Below, one piece after another: positions 57,778 to 64,000 of a stretch of DNA of 64,000 nucleotides. The first letter of the stretch is position 1, and each line of letters starts with the position of its first letter. The translations under genes were made by a program, and so were the position numbers. The notes under the pieces are model-generated. The model was not told where the DNA came from, ran no database searches, and worked only from the letters and a program-made list of their open reading frames with translations. The stretch is from Thiomonas sp. FB-6 (GTDB lineage Bacteria; Pseudomonadota; Gammaproteobacteria; Burkholderiales; Burkholderiaceae_C), in assembly GCF_000377645.1 (NCBI RefSeq), contig NZ_KB898479.1:62001-126000 (forward strand), read 5' to 3'.

Positions 57778-58380
57778 ATGAGCGCACACGACTCCAACCA
57801 CTCCAAGGGCCACGCCGCGCCCGCCGACGCTTCGACCGGGGCCCTGCCCTTCGCCCCCACGCTGCGCAAGCTGATCGTGATCCTGCTGGTGGGCTTCGCG
57901 GCGCCGGTGATCATCCTGGTGCTGATCGCCCATTTCATCGCCAGCGAGACCGAGCCGCCGGCCTCCTCGGAGGCGGTGGGCTCGCAGGCCGCCACCGAGC
58001 AGCGCATCGCGCCGGTGGCGCAGGCCAGCGCGGCCGCGCCGGCCGCCGCTACCGCGACGGCCTCGGCCAGCGCCCCGGCGGCCAAGGCCGCGGCGGCCAG
58101 CGCCCCGGCCGCGGGCGGAACCACGGTGGCCGACGCCGGCAAGAAGGTCTACGAGAGTACCTGCATCGCCTGCCACGGCGCGGGGATCGCCGGCGCGCCC
58201 AAGTTCGGCGACAAGGCCGAATGGGGCCCGATCATCGCCCAGGGCATGCCCACGCTGTACGACCGCGCGCTGCACGGCTATACCGGCAAGCGCGGCATGA
58301 TGCCGCCCAAGGGCGGCAGCACGGCCAGCGACGCCGACGTGAAGGCCGCGGTGGACTACATGGTCGCCGCCGCCAAGTAA
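57778..58380 (+). CDS. Membrane-anchored cytochrome c5-family protein
   Basis: A 200-residue class I cytochrome c. After a short cytoplasmic lead, one membrane helix (LIVILLVGFAAPVIILVLIAHF) near residues 32-53 anchors it. An Ala-rich linker of about 60 residues then leads to a compact haem domain with the CIACH haem-binding motif near residue 130 and an axial Met in MMPPKGG. The final YMVAAAK fits cytochrome c5. It probably carries electrons to a terminal oxidase. Confidence 0.88.
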   Translation: MSAHDSNHSKGHAAPADASTGALPFAPTLRKLIVILLVGFAAPVIILVLIAHFIASETEPPASSEAVGSQAATEQRIAPVAQASAAAPAAATATASASAPAAKAAAASAPAAGGTTVADAGKKVYESTCIACHGAGIAGAPKFGDKAEWGPIIAQGMPTLYDRALHGYTGKRGMMPPKGGSTASDADVKAAVDYMVAAAK

Positions 58381-58401
58381 GCGCGAAGCAGGCTTGCTCG
58401 T

Positions 58402-58424
58402 GCGCGCCGGCCCTGCCGGCGCGC
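58402..58424. terminator. Bidirectional stem-loop between convergent genes
   Basis: A perfect 10-bp stem (GCGCGCCGGC / GCCGGCGCGC) with a 3-nt loop, in the 48-bp gap between the cytochrome gene and the facing minus-strand gene. No T-run on either side. Confidence 0.55.
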
Positions 58425-58428
58425 GACC

Positions 58429-59013
58429 TCAAGTCCAGCGCGCCTGGGCCGAGGGGCTGGCGCAAAAGCCCAGGCGCGACTCCACCTCGCCTGCCGCCAG
58501 CGGCCGCAGTTCCAGCGGCGCGCGGCGCGGCAGGCGAAGGCTGGACAGCGAGTCGTCCAGCCAGGGTTCCAGCAGCACCATGTCCAGGCTGTGCAGCAGC
58601 GCCGGGCCGGCCGTCGTACCCAGCCAAACGCGCCCCGGCGCATCCAGCCAGGCCTCGCGCACCTCGCAGTCCGCACCCGTGTGCGTGCTCCAGCGCGCAG
58701 CTTCCGCGTCGGTGTGCAGGCGCAGGATCAGCGGCGCCGCCTCGAGTTCCACGTACACCCGCTGCGGCCCGTTCTGGAAATACCAGCAGCCCTGCTCGTC
58801 GGGCTGGTAGTTGCGCGCCACGAAGGCGCACAGGCCCTCGTGCAGCAGCCGGCTGGCGCCCTGCTTGTCCAGCGCGCCGTCGGCGCGCCGCGGCCAGGGC
58901 AGCGCCTGCGCGTCGCGGATCCACCACTGGCCGCGCGCGTCCAGCCCGAGCCAGCCCGCGCAGGCCGGCACGTCGGGCCAGCGGCGCATGGCCTGCAGCA
59001 CCTGCTCATCCAT
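58429..59013 (-). CDS. Conserved protein of unknown function (DUF2946-like group)
   Basis: A 194-residue soluble protein of a type common in Burkholderiales, starting MDEQVLQAMRRWPDVPACAGWLGLDARGQWWIRD and containing GCWYFQNGPQRVYVELE and LLHSLDMVLLEPW. I recall the family as an unnamed DUF and am not certain of its number. No catalytic motif is visible. It is followed at a short distance by the genes for an NTF2-like protein and PurU on the same strand. Confidence 0.7.
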   Translation of the reverse strand: MDEQVLQAMRRWPDVPACAGWLGLDARGQWWIRDAQALPWPRRADGALDKQGASRLLHEGLCAFVARNYQPDEQGCWYFQNGPQRVYVELEAAPLILRLHTDAEAARWSTHTGADCEVREAWLDAPGRVWLGTTAGPALLHSLDMVLLEPWLDDSLSSLRLPRRAPLELRPLAAGEVESRLGFCASPSAQARWT

Positions 59014-59049
59014 GAGGGGCCGCGCGCACGGGATGGGCCGGCGCGCGCA

Positions 59050-59499
59050 TCAGTGCAGGCGCTCGGACTGGGCCCGCCGTTCGCCGGCCTCGTCGAGGGT
59101 GCCGGGGCTGGCGTGGTGCAGCACCAGGCGCCAGCCCTGGGGGGTGCGCAGGTACACGTTGGTGGCCAGCACGCAGGCGAAGGCCGCGGGCGCGCCCGCG
59201 GGCAGGCTCACGCGCTCGACCACGTTGTGCACCGCGCAGCCCATGGTGACGGTGCGCAGCACGCGCTCGGGCACGATGGGCAGCGCGCCGCCGCCCAGCA
59301 GCTGCTCGAAACTGGCGCGGATGGCCGCGGTGCCCACCAGGCGCGCCCCGCCCGGATGGATGCACATGGGCTCGTCGTCGTCGCTCCACACACGCATCAC
59401 GGCGGCCGCGTCCCCCGCCTGCAGGGCCTCGTAGAACGCGGCTTCGGCGGCTTCGGCGGAGCTCAGCGGCCCGCTGGCCGCAAGGGGGTTTTCAGGCAT
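59050..59499 (-). CDS. NTF2-like/SnoaL-fold protein
   Basis: A 149-residue protein of the nuclear transport factor 2 fold. EAAFYEALQAGDAAAVMRVWSDDDEPMCIHPGGARLVGTAAIRASFEQLL is the helical start and VYLRTPQGWRLVLHHASPG the closing strand, as in the DUF4440 and SnoaL-like ketosteroid-isomerase-like groups. The function, enzymatic or binding, cannot be read. It ends 36 bp before the DUF gene start. Confidence 0.8.
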   Translation of the reverse strand: MPENPLAASGPLSSAEAAEAAFYEALQAGDAAAVMRVWSDDDEPMCIHPGGARLVGTAAIRASFEQLLGGGALPIVPERVLRTVTMGCAVHNVVERVSLPAGAPAAFACVLATNVYLRTPQGWRLVLHHASPGTLDEAGERRAQSERLH

Positions 59500-59533
59500 C
59501 GGCGACTCCGTGCGCGGCGCTGGCCGCGGGCCC

Positions 59534-60409
59534 TTACTTGAACACGACCGTCTTGTGGCCGTTGCGCAGGATGCGGTGCTCGACGTGCCAGCGCACCGCG
59601 CGCGCCAGCACCTGGTTCTCCACGTCCTGGCCCACCGAGGTGAGCTCGTCGGCGTCCAGCCCGTGGTCCACGCGCTGCACGTCCTGCTCGATGATAGGGC
59701 CCTCGTCCAGCTCGGGAGTCACGTAGTGCGCGGTGGCGCCGATCAGCTTCACGCCGCGCTCGTGCGCCTGGCGGTAGGGCCGCGCGCCCTTGAAGCTGGG
59801 CAGGAAGGAATGGTGGATGTTGATGGCGCGCCCGTCCAGCGCGGCGCAGAACTCGGCGCTCAGGATCTGCATGTAGCGCGCCAGCACCAGCAGTTCCACG
59901 CCCTGCTCGCGCATCAGGGCCTCGATGCGAAGTTCCTGCGCGCGCTTGGTCTGCGCATCGGCGCCGGCCGCCAGCGGCTCGTGGTGGAAGGGCACTTCGT
60001 AGTGCGCCGCCAGCGAGGCGCAGTCGCGGTGGTTGGATACCACGCCCACCACGTCCATCGGGATCTGGCCGGCGCGCCAGCGGAACAACAGGTCGTTGAG
60101 GCAGTGGGCCTGCCGGCTCACCGCGATGAGCACGCGCGCGCGCCGCGCCACCGCGTGGATGAGCGCCTGCATGCCGAAACGCTGGCGCAGGTCGGCGAAC
60201 AGCAGCTCGACCTTCTCCGCGCCATCCAGGTGGGCGGGCACCGCGAAGTGCACGCGCATGAAGAACAGGCCCGTGGCGGGGTCGCCGAACTGCTGCGAAT
60301 CCAGGATGTTGCACCCGGCCTGGTACAGCACCCCGGATACCGAATAGACGATGCCCTTGGCATCGGCACAGGACAGTGTGAGGATGAAGTCGTTGGCAGC
60401 GGGTGTCAT
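59534..60409 (-). CDS. purU: Formyltetrahydrofolate deformylase
   Basis: PurU hydrolyses 10-formyl-THF to formate and THF, feeding PurT-dependent purine synthesis and balancing one-carbon pools. The 291-residue protein has an N-terminal ACT domain (TLSCADAKGIVYSVSGVLYQAGCNI) and a formyltransferase-like core with INIHHSFLPSFKGARPY, where the catalytic Asn and His lie, and DEGPIIEQDVQRVDH with the catalytic Asp residue region. Length is normal for the family. Confidence 0.95.
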   Translation of the reverse strand: MTPAANDFILTLSCADAKGIVYSVSGVLYQAGCNILDSQQFGDPATGLFFMRVHFAVPAHLDGAEKVELLFADLRQRFGMQALIHAVARRARVLIAVSRQAHCLNDLLFRWRAGQIPMDVVGVVSNHRDCASLAAHYEVPFHHEPLAAGADAQTKRAQELRIEALMREQGVELLVLARYMQILSAEFCAALDGRAINIHHSFLPSFKGARPYRQAHERGVKLIGATAHYVTPELDEGPIIEQDVQRVDHGLDADELTSVGQDVENQVLARAVRWHVEHRILRNGHKTVVFK

Positions 60410-60478
60410 GGCGGGCGGCGGGGCGCGCCGACCATCGGCGGCGCCGCCCGCATTCTAGGGAATTCCCCTTAGTTGCCC

Positions 60479-61525
60479 TCAGGAATCGCCGAGCCGCGCC
60501 ACCACGGCGGCGGCGAAGGTCTTCGTGTCGGCCTTGCCGCCCAGGTCGCCGGTGCGCACGCCGTCGGCGTTGAGGCTGCGCTCGATGGCGCGGCGCAGGC
60601 GCTCGCCCTTGTCTTTCAGGCCCACATGGTCGAGCATCATGCCCGCCGCCAGCATCAGCGCCACCGGGTTGGCGATGCCCTTGCCGGCGATGTCGGGCGC
60701 CGAGCCGTGCACGGCCTCGAAAATCGCCGCGTCCTGCCCGATGTTGGCGCCGGGGGCCATGCCCAGGCCGCCGACCAGGCCGGCGCACAGGTCGGACAGG
60801 ATGTCCCCGAACAGGTTGGTGGTGACCAGGCAGTCGAACTGCCAGGGGTTGATCACCAGTTTCATGCAGCAGGCGTCGACGATCACGTCGTCCAGCGCGA
60901 TGCGGTCGGCGTACTTCTCCTGGTGGATCTGGTAGGCGGTCTCCAGGAAGATGCCGGTCAGGGCCTTCATGATGTTGGCCTTGTGCACCACGGTCATCTT
61001 CTTGCGCCCCAGCGCGATGGCCGTGCTGAAGGCGTAGTCCAGGATGTGGCGCGCGCCCTGGCGGGTGTTCACCCCGGTGGACATGGCCACCGCGTGGGGA
61101 TCGTCGTCGATGGGGATGTAGTGCTCGTAGCCCATGTACAGGCCCTCGACGTTCTCCCGGAACACCAGCAGGTCGATGTTGTCGAAGCGCCCGCCGGGAA
61201 TCAGGGTCTTGGCCGGACGCATGTTCGCGTACAGGTGGAAGGCCTCGCGCAGGCGCACGTTGGAGGAGCGGTAGCCGCCGCCCGACGGCGTTTCCAGCGG
61301 CCCCTTGAGGGCCAGCCGGGTGCGGCGGATGCTGTCCAGCGTGGCCTGGGGCAGCGGGTCTCCCGCGGCCTTCACGCCGCCCAGGCCGGCGATCTGCGGA
61401 TCCCAGTCGAAGGGAGCCTCGAGCGCCTCCAGCACCCGCAGCGTGGCCTCCATGATCTCCGGCCCGATGCCATCGCCGGCGATCAGGGTTGCGGGAATGC
61501 GGCGTGCGGGGGTGCTGTCGGCCAT
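60479..61525 (-). CDS. NAD-type isocitrate dehydrogenase family protein
   Basis: A 348-residue decarboxylating dehydrogenase of the isocitrate/isopropylmalate family. Conserved parts are LIAGDGIGPEIMEATL, ENVEGLYMGYEH, the catalytic Tyr/Lys surroundings VVHKANIMKALTGIF, and the metal-binding NLFGDILSDLCAGLVGGLGMAPGANIG. GAAFEAVHGSAPDIAGKGIANP-like text (here FEAVHGSAPDIAG) fits NAD-isocitrate dehydrogenases better than LeuB. An AGGAGA site precedes the ATG. It could work in the TCA cycle or on homoisocitrate-like substrates. Confidence 0.87.
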   Translation of the reverse strand: MADSTPARRIPATLIAGDGIGPEIMEATLRVLEALEAPFDWDPQIAGLGGVKAAGDPLPQATLDSIRRTRLALKGPLETPSGGGYRSSNVRLREAFHLYANMRPAKTLIPGGRFDNIDLLVFRENVEGLYMGYEHYIPIDDDPHAVAMSTGVNTRQGARHILDYAFSTAIALGRKKMTVVHKANIMKALTGIFLETAYQIHQEKYADRIALDDVIVDACCMKLVINPWQFDCLVTTNLFGDILSDLCAGLVGGLGMAPGANIGQDAAIFEAVHGSAPDIAGKGIANPVALMLAAGMMLDHVGLKDKGERLRRAIERSLNADGVRTGDLGGKADTKTFAAAVVARLGDS

Positions 61526-61645
61526 GCCGGGTCTCCTGAAGAGGGTGCCATCGAGGCTGCGCGGCCGATGCCATCACCGCCGCAGGCTAAGCATATACGC
61601 CGCAACATTGCGCAAAGCTGACGACGTGCCCCGCTGCGCCGCGGC

Positions 61646-62449
61646 TCAGCCCTCGGCCCGCGGCGGGTCGAGGAAGCCGCCGGCGCGCCAGGTCAGCACC
61701 AGGGTGTCGCGGCAGCCGCCGGCGCCTTCGAGTTCGGGCAGGATCGGCGTGGTCTCGTGGATCACCCGCGTGTCGTCCATCAGCAGCGCGCTCCACGGCT
61801 GGTCCAGCGTGAAGCGCACGCCGCGCGCGCCCTGCAGCTCGAACACCCGGCTCTCGCCGCCGCGGATGCCGCGGCGCTGCGCCAGCAGCACGGCGACGAA
61901 GTCCACGCCGTCGCGGTGCGCCCCCTCCGGCGTGGGGCGGCCGATGCCGTCGGCGGTGTCGATGCGGAACTGGTGCGCCTCGACGAACCAGCGCGGTTGC
62001 GGGCGCACCTGGCCGAACACCTCGCCCAGCGAGCCGAGCAGCCCACCCCAGCAGGCCATCGAGCACAGGCGCGGGTCCAGCGGCTCCAGCCAGCGCACCA
62101 GGCCGCCGTGCAGCGCGTTGTAGGTCAGCGGCTGGTAATGCGCGCGGTGCGCGACCTGGCGCAGCCCGGGCTGCGCGCCTGCCGTTTCGTGCACGAAACT
62201 GCCGTGGCGCCGCCGGCGGTAGCGCCCGCCGTCCTTCAGGTAGGGGTCGGCCGGCAGTTCCTCCCACAGCGGCAGCGCCGCCGCGCAGTCGGCCGGCGAC
62301 AGGCCGCAGAGTTCGCCGAGCTGGGCGGGTTGCAGCAGCGCGAAGCCTTGCTCGCGCAGGCGCAGCAGGAGCGCGTCCCGCAGGTCCCTGCCGGGCGTGC
62401 CGACGCGCGCGGCCGTGGCGAGGCCGGGACCCAGGTCGAAGTCGAGCAT
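61646..62449 (-). CDS. 2OG-Fe(II) dioxygenase family protein
   Basis: A 267-residue protein of the 2-oxoglutarate/Fe(II) dioxygenase family that includes the Bacillus isoleucine dioxygenase. The facial triad is visible as HRD in EGAHRDGVDF near residue 170 and the distal His in DTRVIHETTPI near 225, with an Arg for 2OG in LVLTWRAGG near 250. The substrate may be a free amino acid, by family. It starts 18 bp after the glnS stop, so it is probably cotranscribed with glnS. Confidence 0.83.
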   Translation of the reverse strand: MLDFDLGPGLATAARVGTPGRDLRDALLLRLREQGFALLQPAQLGELCGLSPADCAAALPLWEELPADPYLKDGGRYRRRRHGSFVHETAGAQPGLRQVAHRAHYQPLTYNALHGGLVRWLEPLDPRLCSMACWGGLLGSLGEVFGQVRPQPRWFVEAHQFRIDTADGIGRPTPEGAHRDGVDFVAVLLAQRRGIRGGESRVFELQGARGVRFTLDQPWSALLMDDTRVIHETTPILPELEGAGGCRDTLVLTWRAGGFLDPPRAEG

Positions 62450-62467
62450 GCTTGGCCCCTCGCGGTG

Positions 62468-64000
62468 TCAGCGCCCGTCGCGCAGCCCGGTGGTGCGGTT
62501 GAACACCAGCCGGCCGCCGACGTGGTCGCGCGAATCGGTGACGAAATAGCCGTGGCGCTCGAACTGGAACGAGGTACCCGGCGCGGCCGCGGCCACCGAG
62601 GGCTCCACCCAGGCCTGCACCACGCGCAGGCTGTCGGGGTTCAGCGCCTGCAGGAAATCCGCGCCTCCGGCGTCGGGCTGGTCGGCCAGGAACAGGCGGT
62701 CGTACAGGCGCACCTCGGCCGCCAGCCCGTCGGCCGCGCCGACCCAGCTGATCACGCCCTTGACCTTCACCGCGGCGGCGCCCGGCGTGCCGCTGCGCGT
62801 GTCGGGCACGATGCGCGCATGCACCTCGAGCACGCTGCCGTCGCTCGCGCGCTCGGCGCCGGTGCACTCGACCACGTAGCCGTACTTCAGGCGCACGCGC
62901 CCGCCCGGGTACAGGCGGAAAAAGCCCTTGGGCGGCTCGAACTCGAAGTCCGAGCGCTCGATCCACACCCGCGGCCCGAGCTGGAAATCGCGCTGGCCGC
63001 GCTCGGGCTGGTGGGGATGCACGGGCGCCTGGCAGGCCTCCAGGCGGCCCGCGCCGATCACCTCGTCCCAGTTGTCCAGCACCAGCGGCACCGGATCGAG
63101 CACGGCCATGGCGCGCGGAGCCTGCGGGTCCAGGTCGTCGCGCAGCGCGCCCTCGAGCACCGAATAGTCGATCCAGGAATCCGACTTGCTCACGCCGATG
63201 CGCTCGGCGAACAGGCGCAGCGCGCCGGGCGTGTAGCCGCGCCGGCGCAGTCCGGCGATGGTGGGCAGGCGCGGGTCGTCCCAGCCCTTCACGCGGCCCT
63301 CCGCCACCAGTTGCGCCAGCTTGCGCTTGCTGGTGATCAGGCTGGCGAGGTTCAGGCGCGCGAACTCGTACTGCCGCGGCAGCGGGCGCTCGAGCAGGCC
63401 CAGCGCCGCCAGGTGCTCGAGCAGCCAGTCGTAGAAAGGCCGCTGGTCCTCGAACTCCAGCGTGCACAGGCTGTGGGTGATGCGTTCCAGCGCGTCCTCG
63501 ATGGGGTGCGCGAAGGTGTACATCGGGTAGATGCACCAGCGGTCGCCCGTGCGGTGGTGGTGCGCGAAACGGATGCGGTAGAGCGCCGGATCGCGCAGGT
63601 TCAGGTTCGGCGAGGCCATGTCGATGCGCGCGCGCAGCACCATCGAGCCTTCCGCGTGGAGCCCCTCGCGCATCTCGCGAAAGCGCTGCAGGCTCTCGGC
63701 CGCGGGGCGATCGCGCCAGGGGCTGGGCACGCCCGGCTCGGTCAGGCTGCCGCGGTTGCGCCGCATGTCCTCGGCGCTTTGTTCGTCGACATAGGCCAGG
63801 CCCGCCTCGATGAGCGCGCAGGCGGCGCGCCACATGAAGTCGAAGTAGTCGCTGGCGAAGTATTCGTGGCTCACCCCGGCGCTGACCCAGTCGAAACCCA
63901 GCCAGCGCACCGCGTCGCGGATCGCGTCCACGTACTCCTGGCTTTCCTTCTCGGGGTTGGTGTCGTCCAGGCGCAGGTGGCACACGCCGCCGTAGTCGCC
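62468..64000 (-). CDS. glnS: Glutaminyl-tRNA synthetase (partial, 5' end off window)
   Basis: Class I aminoacyl-tRNA synthetase. The visible 510 residues begin with GDYGGVCHLRLDDTNPEKES, just after the missing HIGH motif. The KMSKS-equivalent SLITSKRKLAQLV lies near visible residue 220, and the anticodon-binding beta-barrel domains follow (FPPKGFFRLYPGGRVRLKYGYVV-type, here FEPPKGFFRLYPGGR). Presence of GlnRS means Gln-tRNA is charged directly. About 80 N-terminal residues lie beyond the window. Confidence 0.95.
   Translation of the reverse strand, partial: GDYGGVCHLRLDDTNPEKESQEYVDAIRDAVRWLGFDWVSAGVSHEYFASDYFDFMWRAACALIEAGLAYVDEQSAEDMRRNRGSLTEPGVPSPWRDRPAAESLQRFREMREGLHAEGSMVLRARIDMASPNLNLRDPALYRIRFAHHHRTGDRWCIYPMYTFAHPIEDALERITHSLCTLEFEDQRPFYDWLLEHLAALGLLERPLPRQYEFARLNLASLITSKRKLAQLVAEGRVKGWDDPRLPTIAGLRRRGYTPGALRLFAERIGVSKSDSWIDYSVLEGALRDDLDPQAPRAMAVLDPVPLVLDNWDEVIGAGRLEACQAPVHPHQPERGQRDFQLGPRVWIERSDFEFEPPKGFFRLYPGGRVRLKYGYVVECTGAERASDGSVLEVHARIVPDTRSGTPGAAAVKVKGVISWVGAADGLAAEVRLYDRLFLADQPDAGGADFLQALNPDSLRVVQAWVEPSVAAAAPGTSFQFERHGYFVTDSRDHVGGRLVFNRTTGLRDGR

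Overview
The window is about 64 kb of very GC-rich chromosomal DNA with dense, tightly packed genes. Gene content and gene order point to a betaproteobacterium, most likely in the Burkholderiales: recC-recB-recD order, a urt/ure urea block, a TcuRABC-type block, a LIV-type urea transporter with a long soluble UrtB domain, and a C/G-rich intergenic repeat of the kind seen in Comamonadaceae-like genomes. Both ends are cut inside genes: recD at the left edge and glnS at the right edge. All family names come from recognising motifs and protein sequence by eye; no database search was run.

Layout. Positions 1-8813 (minus) hold the RecBCD recombination-repair operon, with recC upstream. Divergent from it, 8883-13697 (plus) encodes a three-subunit molybdopterin oxidoreductase resembling sulfite dehydrogenase SoeABC. 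Next, 13803-20218 is a molybdenum-hydroxylase locus: a MocA-type cytidylyltransferase on the plus strand facing a minus-strand coxS-L-M-D-E series. Its large subunit carries the form II motif AYRGAGR, so CO oxidation cannot be assumed. A divergent GAF/Fis regulator without an AAA+ domain follows. Positions 21545-23303 are a lower-GC acquired fragment: a HAD-hydrolase 5' stub, an MFS transporter and the C-terminal third of a carbamoyltransferase.

Positions 24008-35578 form the nitrogen block. urtABCDE (minus) has a consensus sigma-54 promoter in front of urtA. The urease genes ureABCEFG (plus) diverge from it, and ureD lies detached and inverted after ureG. Positions 35579-46523 hold a DUF4197 lipoprotein-like protein, two acyl-CoA synthetases, a CaiB/BaiF CoA-transferase and a tricarballylate-type block (tcuR divergent from tcuA-tcuB, then a TcuC-like MHS symporter). 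Positions 46528-53408 carry a DHA2 exporter, two adjacent cyclic-di-GMP phosphodiesterases (HD-GYP and EAL), fumC and a Tat/lipoprotein GH64-like protein.

Positions 53600-57423 look like a plasmid-derived island ending next to a tRNA-Arg(CCG). It contains a Phd/VapC pair, a decayed and an intact copy of a RelBE-type pair, a frameshifted KfrA-like coiled-coil tail, an AT-hook helix-turn-helix protein and a putative replication-initiator-like protein. The 3' end of that last gene carries 20-21-bp-spaced direct repeats that resemble iterons. The remaining part, 57778-64000, is housekeeping: a membrane-anchored cytochrome c5-type protein, two small conserved proteins, purU, an NAD-type isocitrate dehydrogenase, a 2OG-Fe dioxygenase and glnS.

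The points most worth following up are the replicon-like island with its repeat array, the sigma-54 control of urea uptake, the form II Cox locus with its unusual regulator, and the truncated carbamoyltransferase-MFS-HAD segment.
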